Of a DNA stretch of 64,000 bases, positions 36,438 through 44,164 are shown in pieces. Made by a program: the position numbers and the translations under genes. Below the pieces are notes generated by a model. That model was not told the origin of the DNA, made no database searches, and was given only the letters and a program-made list of their open reading frames with translations. Position 1 is the first letter of the stretch. Each line of letters begins with the position of its first letter. This DNA is from an uncultured Clostridia bacterium (lineage in GTDB: Bacteria; Bacillota; Clostridia; Lachnospirales; Lachnospiraceae): positions 1 to 64,000 of the forward strand of contig CALBKM010000025.1 in NCBI GenBank assembly GCA_937895705.1, read 5' to 3'.

Positions 36438-37082
36438 TCAATCGATAGTCTGTCTACTTTCTTTCAACAGTTCAGCACTAAGTAATTGTCGCACACACTC
36501 CGGTATTTCTTTTCTCTCATCCTTCACCGATAATGTGTCATACTTTGCAACGCTTGCATTTTTCGAAAAAATGAAGTCAACCACCTCTCCTCCTGCGCTT
36601 TTTTCCACCGAAGAATCTTCTACACGCAAAGACATAGGTAAATACAGATCATTAACTTTCTTTCCGTAGTCATCAGTATTCTCGATTAATCCTAATGTAA
36701 ACTCCAAATTTGTAACACTAAGTTTATAGATGATACTAACCGTCTGCATATCCTTTAAGATACACACCACTCCATTCGTCAACTCCGGCAATCGCTTTAA
36801 ACACGGCAATTTCTTCTTTGCAGTGGCATACGGATGTCGTTTCGTAAAATAAAACTGTTTACTCCCTAACGTACGCTTCTTAGCATTTTTGTAAAAGTTT
36901 TTCGCTGAAAGCATTGTTTCCACACCGGTCAGATGCAGAAAATGGTCAGTTGGGAATGAAACCTCAAAATGCTCCTCTCCGTAAACATAAAGGAAATTTC
37001 TACCTGCCAATTCTTTACTATACACCCCCGCCGCATCAAGTATCTGCTGACGAATTACATCTTTCTTTTCTTCTTTAGTAAT
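36438..37082 (-). CDS. PBECR4-like putative nuclease-fold protein with apparent ATT start
   Basis: 214 residues if begun at ATT 37082, which sits 8 nt after GGGAGGAG and opens a natural N-terminus (TKEEKKDVIRQQILDAAG). There is no ATG, and the GTG at 37025 has no ribosome binding site and would drop this helix. The body contains FPTDHFLHLTGVE, FYKNAKKR and a KLPCLKRLPEL segment, reminding me of PBECR4 (Barnase-EndoU-ColicinE5/D-RelE-like) domains of phage and mobile elements. No catalytic residues can be assigned. It lies directly behind a structured RNA and its terminator, a layout like type III toxin-antitoxin loci. Family call is from memory of the motif pattern, hence moderate confidence; gene reality is high. 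Confidence 0.65.
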   Translation of the reverse strand: MTKEEKKDVIRQQILDAAGVYSKELAGRNFLYVYGEEHFEVSFPTDHFLHLTGVETMLSAKNFYKNAKKRTLGSKQFYFTKRHPYATAKKKLPCLKRLPELTNGVVCILKDMQTVSIIYKLSVTNLEFTLGLIENTDDYGKKVNDLYLPMSLRVEDSSVEKSAGGEVVDFIFSKNASVAKYDTLSVKDERKEIPECVRQLLSAELLKESRQTID

Positions 37083-37099
37083 TTTAGACTCCTCCCTTT

Positions 37100-37353
37100 G
37101 TAAAAGAGGAGTGTGCTTTCACACACTCCTCAGTTTAAGACTTATTGAAAGAGTTTTCTGCTGGTTGTCAGCCTCGGTATCCAGTTAAGATACCCATAAC
37201 GACGTGGAAATCATTAAGTCCCCCACGTGGACTGCAACTTCTCCTGTTGCCGGCTCGATGCCCGGTTAAGACACCTTATGAAATGGAAAATTACCCTGCT
37301 CCATCTGCAGCACAACTTTTAACGATGCTCTTCCATCGGAACATTACTGTTCT
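37100..37353 (-). ncRNA. Structured non-coding RNA of about 254 nt, family not identified
   Basis: Bounded by a promoter (37360-37387) and a terminator (37102-37131). Many short helices can be drawn: GAACA-GUAA-UGUUC, CGAUG/CAUCG and GCAAC/GUUGC among others. Two hairpins share the same loop: GGUGUC-UUAACCG-GGCAUC (37257-37275) and GGUAUC-UUAACUG-GAUACC (37176-37194), with a G-C to A-U exchange that keeps pairing. Each is followed by CGAG and a CAAC-containing segment, so a module of about 34 nt is repeated 81 nt apart. Two hairpin loops are fully complementary to downstream single strands: loop 37223-37228 with 37202-37207, and loop 37300-37306 with 37281-37287. These predict two pseudoknots. 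No ORF of note inside. Confidence 0.75.
37102..37131 (-). terminator. Terminator at the 3' end of the structured RNA
   Basis: Perfect 10-bp stem GAGGAGTGTG / CACACTCCTC with a 6-nt loop, then UUUU. It lies 20 nt upstream of the ATT start and just before the GGGAGGAG ribosome binding site. The 3' arm CUCCUC is complementary to GAGGAG of that site, so read-through RNA could fold alternatively. Confidence 0.85.
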
Positions 37354-37359
37354 ACTTAT

Positions 37360-37387
37360 ATTATACCTCAGTTTTACAGAAATGCAA
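37360..37387 (-). promoter_or_regulatory. Promoter of the structured RNA
   Basis: TTGCAT (37382-37387), 16 nt, TATAAT (37360-37365). Predicted start near 37353, just before the first hairpin. Confidence 0.7.
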
Positions 37388-37447
37388 CTAGAAAATAAAT
37401 ATTTCGCGTTTACTTTATTACTGACTTGTAAAAGTAACTCATCCTAT

Positions 37448-38182
37448 CTACAAAATAATACATTCCCCATCCTTACACAGTTGTGTCAGTTGTCTATCCT
37501 GAATACGATACGCTTCTCCGTACAGTATTGTTTGTTCGTTCTCAATCATGATATAACTACCGTCATTCAAAGCAATGATTTCATGACCCACACTATCCTC
37601 AAAGGTAATGTCCTCTATCAAACGCATCCCGTCCAAATACTCATCTCTAAGCTTTTGAAAATGCGGATAAATATTGATATTTGTTATGCCAAGACCCGGA
37701 ATCCACCGTTCATAAAGCGGGTCAAGTGCCTCTCCTTCCAGCTCCGGACCGGCATAAACCACCTCTGCACAGTTCATGGAACCGGCACTCCATGCAACCA
37801 AAATTCCCTTAAACTCTGACAAACGTTCTTTCAAACGAAGCTGCTTCATAAACTTGTTTTGCGTCGGCACATGTCCCCCCGCCAAAATAAGCACATCCAT
37901 ATCCGGTAAGTTTTCAATAATATCCGGATTTCTATCGTCACACTGCGCAAGATACGAAACACTCAGTCCGCTCATAGGGAGGGATTCTTTTAAACAGGCA
38001 TATATCCCATCATTCTTCTCATGATTATCCGGATTCGCACAAACAATCAGCACCCTTGCATCCTGTATCCAAATAGATTTCAGTCTGTCTAACAACCCAT
38101 TTTTCTGAATCAGAACATCCGGTACTCTGATTCCGTTCACCTTAAATGCCCCTCCAAGAGAGCTTGTCAACATTGCTTTCAT
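37448..38182 (-). CDS. Peptidase E-like (S51 / type 1 glutamine amidotransferase-like) protein
   Basis: 244 residues. The nucleophile elbow AWSAGSMN (Ser in place of the amidotransferase Cys) near residue 115 and LILAGGHVPTQNKF upstream match the S51 dipeptidase E group; a PHFQ histidine follows. Probably a cytoplasmic aspartyl dipeptidase or related enzyme. Start ATG 38182 has GGAGG 8 nt upstream (the GTG at 38191 is too close to it). Confidence 0.85.
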   Translation of the reverse strand: MKAMLTSSLGGAFKVNGIRVPDVLIQKNGLLDRLKSIWIQDARVLIVCANPDNHEKNDGIYACLKESLPMSGLSVSYLAQCDDRNPDIIENLPDMDVLILAGGHVPTQNKFMKQLRLKERLSEFKGILVAWSAGSMNCAEVVYAGPELEGEALDPLYERWIPGLGITNINIYPHFQKLRDEYLDGMRLIEDITFEDSVGHEIIALNDGSYIMIENEQTILYGEAYRIQDRQLTQLCKDGECIIL

Positions 38183-38220
38183 AATACTCACCTCCGCAAA
38201 TCAGATTTATTTTGCCTATA

Positions 38221-39126
38221 CTAACACAATTCATACGCAGTTTTCATATTCGTAATAAGCTGTTCGCTTTCTTCAAGGCTTTCTCCGTTCGCAAGTTCTT
38301 CTCTGAAAAGCCAAATGACCGTTTCAATATACAAACAGCGCAGTAAAGTCTCCCTGGGAATACCAACGTTTTCACCAAGTTTTTTTACAAAATCAATGAT
38401 TATCTCCTTTGGCTCCGAAACTAAGTCGTCTCTGAATTCATCAAGTATAAATCTCGACAAATCAAATACCGGGTCGCCTACTACACCTTTTGGGTCAATG
38501 ACTGTATAGTTACCATTTTCATTCTTAAGTATATTTTCGTGGTGTAAATCGCCATGTAACAGAACATTGCGTGAATACTTCCTACCTATATCTTTCAGCA
38601 TACTCTCGGCACTTTCAAGATATTGACGGAGCTCTTCACAATCCTTACGATTTTTTGTTCCTTCCTTTCCCGCATCAAACCATTCGGTATATGTAGGGAA
38701 TGTACTGTCCGGCACGTCAGATTTGTGTAGTACTTTAAATATGGACCCTACAATCTTTATCCGTTCCTCACGGCATGCACTTTCATATAACGTATCCGCA
38801 GGAACAATTCGTTCCATTATATAAACCTTATCCTCAAGTGAATACTCATAAAGTTTGCAGAAATTCTCTCCTTGAAACTGTATCAATGACATGATTTCTT
38901 TTACGTCTTCATCAAACTCATTGTTAATAAGAATTTTGAGTATTACTTTCCCATACCGTTTTGAAACCGCATAGAAAATCAGACTGTTAATAGAAAGCGA
39001 TTGCTGAAATGTTATTTCGGACAATTCCCATTGCTCCTTGTATTTTTCTACAACACAAATTCGCTCGTTATATCGTTCCACACCTAACTTATTTATAAAT
39101 CGTTCTGCTTGCGTATATGTCAACAA
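38221..39126 (-). CDS. Aminoglycoside phosphotransferase-like kinase
   Basis: 301 residues. Kinase-like fold with the catalytic LLHGDLHHENIL (Brenner-type HxDxxxxN) near residue 190 and the metal-binding VIDPKGVVGDPVFDLSRF near 210. The second motif resembles the APH(6)/hydroxyurea kinase subgroup (StrB-like). The true substrate may be an antibiotic or a small metabolite. Start is TTG 39126 or the adjacent TTG; the ribosome binding site (AAGGCGGGA) is weak. Base composition is more A/T-rich than neighbours, which could reflect transfer. Confidence 0.8.
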   Translation of the reverse strand: MLTYTQAERFINKLGVERYNERICVVEKYKEQWELSEITFQQSLSINSLIFYAVSKRYGKVILKILINNEFDEDVKEIMSLIQFQGENFCKLYEYSLEDKVYIMERIVPADTLYESACREERIKIVGSIFKVLHKSDVPDSTFPTYTEWFDAGKEGTKNRKDCEELRQYLESAESMLKDIGRKYSRNVLLHGDLHHENILKNENGNYTVIDPKGVVGDPVFDLSRFILDEFRDDLVSEPKEIIIDFVKKLGENVGIPRETLLRCLYIETVIWLFREELANGESLEESEQLITNMKTAYELC

Positions 39127-39209
39127 ATCAATCCCGCCTTCCTAAGTATAATGCCATAATTATACAAGGATGCCAAAACAAATGCAAGTGAAAACTTCCA
39201 ACTCCCCCA

Positions 39210-39238
39210 TTGTCTTCTCCCCGATTTCATTGTATAAT
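39210..39238 (+). promoter_or_regulatory. gpmI promoter
   Basis: TTGTCT (39210-39215), 17 nt, TATAAT (39233-39238), with AGGAG-type RBS and start 33 nt further on. Confidence 0.8.
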
Positions 39239-39270
39239 CCAAGTGTAGAAAAATATGGAGGTTGCAAAAG

Positions 39271-40839
39271 ATGAACAAAAAAGTTTTATTGGTTGTTATG
39301 GACGGTATCGGGTTCAGCAAGTCCGGTATCGGTGACGCTGTTGCAAAGGCGAATACTCCGGTGCTGGATAAGCTACTTGCAGAATGCCCGAATACAAGAC
39401 TGAATGCACACGGTGTTGCTGTGGGACTTCCTTCCGACGATGATATGGGCAACAGTGAGGTTGGACATAACGCGCTAGGTTGCGGCCAAATTTATTCTCA
39501 GGGTGCAAAGCTGGTAAACGAGTCTATTGAGAGCGGAAAGATGTACACCTCTACAGCATGGAACGAAGTGATTGATAACTGCAAAACAAATAACTCCACA
39601 CTGCATTTCATCGGTCTGCTTTCCGATGGTAATGTTCACTCTAACATCTCCCACCTGATTTCCATGCTGAAAGAGGCAAAAAAAGCAGGCGTTCACAAGG
39701 TTCGTATTCATGTACTTCTTGACGGTCGTGATGTTCCTGCAACAAGTGCTCATATCTATATAGAGCAACTGGAAAATGTTCTCGCCGAGTTAAATGATAA
39801 CGTTTTTGACGCTAAGATAGCAAGCGGTGGTGGTCGTATGAATATCACAATGGACCGTTATGAAGCAAACTGGGATATGGTAAAGCGTGGCTGGGATACC
39901 CATGTTCTCGGTCTGGGCCGTCAGTTCGACAATGCCCTTGCTGCCATTGAAACCTATCGTAACGAATTGAATGTAATCGATCAGGATTTGCCTGCTTTTG
40001 TCATTGCAAAAGACGGTGAACCGGTTGGCAAAATTGTAGATAAAGACAGTGTCATTCTTTTCAACTTCCGTGGTGACCGCGCGTTAGAGCTTTCCATGGC
40101 TTTTGATAATGAAACCTTTACTGCTTTTGACCGAGGCTCCCGTCCGGATGTAGTATACGCTGGTATGCTCCAATACGACGGTGACCTTAACCTTCCTAAG
40201 AGATATCTTGTTAACCCGCCGGATATCAAACATACACTTTCCGAGCTCCTTGTCAGCCACAAGCTCAATCAGTATGCAGTATCCGAAACCCAGAAATACG
40301 GTCATGTCACTTATTTCTGGAACGGTAACAAGAGCGAGAAGTTCAGTGAAGAACTGGAAACATTCAAAGAAATCCCGTCCGATAAAGTATCCTTTGATGA
40401 GCGTCCTTGGATGAAATCCGCAGAGATTACAGATGATTTAATCGAAGCCATCAAGTCAGAAAAATATGACTTCATCCGTTGCAACTTCCCGAATGGCGAC
40501 ATGGTAGGTCACACAGGCAACATGGATGCGGTTATCACCTCTGTAGAAGCTGTGGACCTTGCTCTCGCAAGACTTCTGAAAGTTGTTGACGAATACAACA
40601 TTACCCTGCTTGTCACCGCCGACCACGGTAACGCAGACGAAATGCTTGAGAAGAACAAAAAGGGCGAACTTCAAGTTCGTACCGCCCATTCCCTGAATCA
40701 GGTTCCTTTTATCATTTATGATAAAAATACAAAATATACCATCAAGGAAGGCAACTTCGGTCTTGCAAATGTTGCACCGACGGTTGCTGCTATCTTTGGG
40801 CTTGAGGTGCCGGAATGCTGGGAAGAGGCGATGATATAA
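39271..40839 (+). CDS. gpmI: 2,3-bisphosphoglycerate-independent phosphoglycerate mutase
   Basis: 522 residues. The alkaline-phosphatase-like metal site is visible: VVMDGIG at the start, the phosphoserine loop MGNSEVGHNALG (Ser near residue 65), DGRDVPATSA, NFRGDRALE, NFPNGDMVGHTG and TADHGNADEM. It interconverts 3- and 2-phosphoglycerate in glycolysis and needs Mn2+. Start ATG 39271 has GGAGG 9 nt upstream; a TTG at 39262 is not needed. Monocistronic: own promoter and a strong terminator. Codon use is that of a highly expressed gene. Confidence 0.97.
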   Translation: MNKKVLLVVMDGIGFSKSGIGDAVAKANTPVLDKLLAECPNTRLNAHGVAVGLPSDDDMGNSEVGHNALGCGQIYSQGAKLVNESIESGKMYTSTAWNEVIDNCKTNNSTLHFIGLLSDGNVHSNISHLISMLKEAKKAGVHKVRIHVLLDGRDVPATSAHIYIEQLENVLAELNDNVFDAKIASGGGRMNITMDRYEANWDMVKRGWDTHVLGLGRQFDNALAAIETYRNELNVIDQDLPAFVIAKDGEPVGKIVDKDSVILFNFRGDRALELSMAFDNETFTAFDRGSRPDVVYAGMLQYDGDLNLPKRYLVNPPDIKHTLSELLVSHKLNQYAVSETQKYGHVTYFWNGNKSEKFSEELETFKEIPSDKVSFDERPWMKSAEITDDLIEAIKSEKYDFIRCNFPNGDMVGHTGNMDAVITSVEAVDLALARLLKVVDEYNITLLVTADHGNADEMLEKNKKGELQVRTAHSLNQVPFIIYDKNTKYTIKEGNFGLANVAPTVAAIFGLEVPECWEEAMI

Positions 40840-40856
40840 AAATGTGGCAATATGCG

Positions 40857-40889
40857 AAAAAGGTACTTCCTGCGATGGGAAGTACCTTT
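40857..40889. terminator. Terminator between gpmI and a convergent small gene
   Basis: AAAGGTACTTCC / GGGAAGTACCTTT 12-bp stem, 6-nt loop, T-rich on both exits. Confidence 0.9.
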
Positions 40890-40914
40890 GACTTTTAGGA
40901 CACCCTCACGTTTT

Positions 40915-41133
40915 TTACTTTGTCGCGACTATCTCATACTGAGGATTACGAAGAGACCTACATTCTTTTTTAAATGAGCTCACAACAGTATCCAACTTCG
41001 TCTTGTAGCCATCTGTCTCTTCAAATACAAATACCTTACTATACTTTATTCCATCTAGACAAAATAACCCTACATCATCCATCCTCCTTCCATTACGCAG
41101 AATGTTCTCTCTTGCTATTATTTGCACAACCAT
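40915..41133 (-). CDS. Small hypothetical protein, 72 residues
   Basis: ATG 41133 has AGGAG 7 nt upstream. The product (MVVQIIARENILRNGRRMDDVGLF...) is soluble and basic at the C-terminus. No family recognised. It is convergent with gpmI and shares its terminator. Confidence 0.65.
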   Translation of the reverse strand: MVVQIIARENILRNGRRMDDVGLFCLDGIKYSKVFVFEETDGYKTKLDTVVSSFKKECRSLRNPQYEIVATK

Positions 41134-41379
41134 AATTATGCTCCTTTCTATTTTTTCTCCATAATAACATCTTCCTTTACAGTTCTCTAACCCACGAAAA
41201 AAATTATTTAAAAATTTTTCCTATTTTCCGAGGTGTCCCAGAGGTGCCCAAATCACCGTCCCATTTTCCTCTATTTTCTCTTACTTTCCTCTACCCCACC
41301 AAGTAAAAAAATTACACTTTGTCCTATAACTTCGGACACCTTTTGGGCACTTCTTGCTTTCTTCGACGATGTCCTTGAC
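41134..41379. other. AT-rich intergenic stretch with GTGTCC/GTGCCC repeats
   Basis: No convincing gene. Two pairs of related words occur: GGTGTCC with GTGCCCAAA near 41240, and GGACACC with TTTGGGCAC near 41335, in inverted relation. On the minus strand a short frame reads KDIVEESKKCPKGVR, which could be the eroded tail of an integrase. It lies next to a tRNA gene, a common integration site, but this is suggestive only. Confidence 0.3.
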
Positions 41380-41411
41380 AAAAAAAGTGCCAATCCACTG
41401 GGATTGACACT
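41380..41411 (-). terminator. tRNA-Ser terminator
   Basis: Stem AGTGTCAATCC / GGATTGGCACT (one mismatch) with a CAGT loop, followed by seven T on the minus strand. Confidence 0.9.
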
Positions 41412-41423
41412 AATGTTTTAAAG

Positions 41424-41509
41424 CGGAGACGGAGGGATTCGAACCCTCGTGCCCTTGCAGGCAAACTGATTTCGAGTCAGTCTCGTTACGGCCTCTTCGA
41501 TACGTCTCC
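41424..41509 (-). tRNA. tRNA-Ser(CGA)
   Basis: 86 nt. Acceptor GGAGACG pairs CGTCTCC, anticodon stem ACTGA/TCAGT with loop CTCGAAA (anticodon CGA, reads UCG), long variable arm, and T-arm GAGGGTTCGAATCCCTC. Discriminator G; CCA is not encoded. Own terminator follows. Confidence 0.96.
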
Positions 41510-41548
41510 GTATATTTATGGTAACAGCGGTAGCTGTAATACCCTTTG

Positions 41549-42526
41549 TTATGCGCCGACGGCGGTGAGCAAGAAAAGCTCTACTGCAATGCGCTCGTCG
41601 ATGCGTCCGGTTTTGATTTGCTCCTCAAGCTCTGTTCCGTAGGTAATCAGATGCAGGAGCTGCGCTTTTGTAAAGTTCTTTGCCTGGGACAGGCATTTGC
41701 CCACCGCAAAAGGCGGCATTCCGGCTTTGGATGCGATGGCGGAACGATCCAGTCCCTGTCGATTCATTTCCGCTGCCTGCAATATCATATTGCACTGACG
41801 CACCATAAGGTACAGTACCGTCATAGGCTTTTCCCTCACGGAAAGCAGGTCGTGGTAAAGCTCTAAGGCAAGCTTTTTATTCCTTGCTCCCAAGGCGTCT
41901 GTCATGGCAAATATCTTTCCGGAAATCTGTTCCGTGGTCACCGTCAGAATGTCTTCCTTCGTCACCACTTCCCGGTCACCGATGTAGCAAACCAGCTTTT
42001 CGATTTCGGTCTCGATGTTCTCCATGTCGGTACCGATGCGTTCCAACAGTACACGCAAATCGTCCCTGTTGATTTTCTTGCCGTCTTTGTTTAACAGCTG
42101 GGCAACCCAAACGCTTAAGTCGCCCTCGCCAAGACCGTTCATCTCGCAGACATAACCGCAATCCTTCACAGCCTTAAACATCCGGCTTCGTTTGTCCACC
42201 TCGGACTCGTTAAATATCAGTACCGCAGTGTCCGGAAGGTTCCCTATCTCATCTGCAAAATCACACGCATTCTTAAACGCTCCGGTATTCTCCAGAACAA
42301 TCACGCGGTGCTCCGCAAAGAAAGGCAAGGTCTCCGCCAGATTCCGAACCTCATTCCAGTCGGTATCTTTGCCGGAGAACACGGACAGATTCATCTCGTC
42401 TCCCCCGCCAAGGGCTCCTGCCTTTAACTTGGAAGTATAGAGGCGGCGCAGATACATCTCCGTCCCGTAAAGCAGGTATACGGTCTTGTACTGCCCGGTT
42501 TTGATATGCTCCTTAATTCCCTTCAT
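41549..42526 (-). CDS. holA: DNA polymerase III subunit delta
   Basis: 325 residues with the HolA features: YLLYGTEMYLRRLY at the N-terminus, VIVLENTGAF, and the C-terminal collar region VREKPMTVLYLMVRQCNMIL ... AKNFTKAQLLHLITYGTELEEQIKTGRID. The delta subunit opens the beta clamp in the loader complex. Start ATG 42526 has AAGGAG 5 nt upstream; the longer frame is not supported. Separated from rpsT, with which it is often linked. Confidence 0.93.
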   Translation of the reverse strand: MKGIKEHIKTGQYKTVYLLYGTEMYLRRLYTSKLKAGALGGGDEMNLSVFSGKDTDWNEVRNLAETLPFFAEHRVIVLENTGAFKNACDFADEIGNLPDTAVLIFNESEVDKRSRMFKAVKDCGYVCEMNGLGEGDLSVWVAQLLNKDGKKINRDDLRVLLERIGTDMENIETEIEKLVCYIGDREVVTKEDILTVTTEQISGKIFAMTDALGARNKKLALELYHDLLSVREKPMTVLYLMVRQCNMILQAAEMNRQGLDRSAIASKAGMPPFAVGKCLSQAKNFTKAQLLHLITYGTELEEQIKTGRIDERIAVELFLLTAVGA

Positions 42527-42637
42527 AGGCACTCCTTTAACATGGTACACCACAAACGAAACGGTACATTTAACATACTCACTTATTGTACATGAAAGCG
42601 ACGAAAATGGCAAGAGGAAATTTACTATTTTTCATGT

Positions 42638-43162
42638 CTATCTCCAACAATTTCCGCACTTTCTCTTATCAAGACTCCGCTTGATTTTTATAGAATATGC
42701 TTCCGCTTCCTCATAGGTCGGGAAATAGACCGGAGCCGTCATGGCATTCTTACCGTCACCGGTTGCGGGACAGTCTCCGGTTTTATGTATTTTACCGTTC
42801 TTACTATTCACCGCATACGCATCTCTTTCCACCACATTCCGGTCAATCACCGGTGCAACTGTCGAAGTCGGCTTTGATATAGCTGTTGGTCTTGGAGCCG
42901 CGGTCGGCGTCGGGGTTAAGGTCGGCGTCAGGGTTAGGGGCAGCGTCGGGGTTGCAGTCGCCTCCGGTTCTTCTGTCACTTCCGGATCCTCTGTAAGCTC
43001 CGGTACCTCTGTTTCTTCCGGTTCTATGCTCTCCGTTACTCCTACATTACCCCGTTCTCCTACACCCAATTCCTCCTGACTACTGCTGACAGGCATAGTC
43101 CCACAGCCTGTCGTAATACACAATGTTAATGCAAATAAAAGACAAAATACCGGTTTCTTCAT
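42638..43162 (-). CDS. Lipoprotein with Thr/Pro-rich linker and small Cys domain
   Basis: 174 residues from ATG 43162 (GAGGAG 7 nt upstream). Lipobox ITTGC at about residue 20, then an acidic and Thr/Pro-rich linker (residues about 45-110, TPTLTPTPT type) and a C-terminal domain (AVNSKNGKIHKTGDCPATG ... RKCGNCWR) with three cysteines. This ending resembles small Ada-like zinc-binding modules found on secreted Firmicutes proteins. The linker probably spans the cell wall. Function unknown. Confidence 0.8.
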   Translation of the reverse strand: MKKPVFCLLFALTLCITTGCGTMPVSSSQEELGVGERGNVGVTESIEPEETEVPELTEDPEVTEEPEATATPTLPLTLTPTLTPTPTAAPRPTAISKPTSTVAPVIDRNVVERDAYAVNSKNGKIHKTGDCPATGDGKNAMTAPVYFPTYEEAEAYSIKIKRSLDKRKCGNCWR

Positions 43163-43241
43163 CAGCATTCTCCTCTTCCGGTTTATATCAATTAGTATAT
43201 ACTATAATTTAAATGCTGTCAAACCTCTCTCATTCCTTTTG

Positions 43242-43270
43242 TTTACATTCAACACACTCTATGCTACAAT
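43242..43270 (+). promoter_or_regulatory. Promoter of the 43312 gene
   Basis: TTTACA (43242-43247), 17 nt, TACAAT (43265-43270). Confidence 0.7.
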
Positions 43271-43311
43271 AAAGAAAGCGTATTACATTCACGTCGAAGG
43301 GAGAACTTTTT

Positions 43312-43668
43312 ATGAGAACCACCGTTAAAACCCCAATGAAAACCAACGACTACCGGGCGGTCGTTTCTACCATTGATGAACTCTTAGAATCACATGGGTA
43401 TACCATGCTGGAACTGCCTCATATTACTGTATGGCATAAAAGAAAGAAATATTTTTCCGTATCGTTTCGCGACAATGCCGCATTCCTTCAAGGATGGCTG
43501 GAAATACTTCCGAGAACCGCGGATGGCGAACCGGTCCGGTCTTATTCTTACTCCAACAAGCATTTGGAAGAAGTCTCCCTGCATTCTCTCCGAAACGGCT
43601 TCACAAAAAAGAAGCAGTTAAAGCTTCTCTCTACCCTGGAAACGGCAATCTCGGAAAAGAAGCTGTAA
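43312..43668 (+). CDS. Hypothetical protein, 118 residues
   Basis: Good promoter and GGGAG about 8 nt before the ATG. The product is basic with no signal or membrane segment and has an aromatic central segment (HITVWHKRKKYFSVSFRDNAAF). No family recognised. It ends 4 bp from the convergent YolD gene. Confidence 0.65.
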   Translation: MRTTVKTPMKTNDYRAVVSTIDELLESHGYTMLELPHITVWHKRKKYFSVSFRDNAAFLQGWLEILPRTADGEPVRSYSYSNKHLEEVSLHSLRNGFTKKKQLKLLSTLETAISEKKL

Positions 43669-43671
43669 CAA

Positions 43672-44079
43672 TTATGTCAATTCGATAATTGTTCCCAGCC
43701 CAATCCTTCTCCCATCCGTGAACACCAGCTCTCCGACATACTCATCCACCTTCTTTACCTTTCCGGTCACCGTCTCATAGACCCCGCCGGCCTTCTTTTC
43801 ATCCGGCCGAAAGTACGTCACGGACACCTCCGGATGCTCCGCCAAATGCTCCTGCAACTGCCGCAAACGGATGTCTAACAACTCCTTGCTGTCTTCGTCA
43901 AGCTCGATTTCCGCCTCCGTCAATCTGGCGGTTTCTTTTATCGCTGCTTCGTGTCCGGTCAGGGCCGCAAAGGGTGCAAACTGTGCCGCACGGTCAAACA
44001 GAGGCATCGGCGGATGCTTCCGTGATACATGGTGCGGTAAGTCTATGATATCGTCATACCGATGCTCGTCGTATCTCAT
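43672..44079 (-). CDS. YolD-like family protein
   Basis: 135 residues. RYDDIIDLPHHVSRKHPPMPLFDRAAQFAPFAALTG is the typical YolD-like start of Firmicutes; the C-terminus is a small beta domain (GKVKKVDEYVGELVFTDGRRI). YolD proteins pair with UvrX-type Y-family polymerases, and here the polymerase gene lies 85 bp upstream in the same direction. AGGAGG precedes the ATG. Probably SOS-induced together with the polymerase. Confidence 0.88.
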   Translation of the reverse strand: MRYDEHRYDDIIDLPHHVSRKHPPMPLFDRAAQFAPFAALTGHEAAIKETARLTEAEIELDEDSKELLDIRLRQLQEHLAEHPEVSVTYFRPDEKKAGGVYETVTGKVKKVDEYVGELVFTDGRRIGLGTIIELT

Positions 44080-44164
44080 CCCGATGTCCTCCTTTCCTTG
44101 GGCCTACTCTCTCGTTATCTGTGCCCCCAATTCTCCGTCGTTTGCACGACTCCCTCACCAAACG

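Noticed and set aside
38221..39126. Reading the APH-like gene as a confirmed antibiotic-resistance gene
   Set aside because: The kinase motifs are clear but substrate residues are not; many such kinases act on metabolites, and no mobile element borders it.
41233..41421. 62-codon plus-strand ORF downstream of tRNA-Ser
   Set aside because: No RBS, low-complexity composition, overlaps the tRNA terminator; most likely chance.
42880..43000. GGTCGGCGTC-type tandem DNA repeats as an iteron or regulatory repeat
   Set aside because: They encode the Thr/Pro-rich linker of a lipoprotein; the repetition follows from the PT-rich protein sequence.
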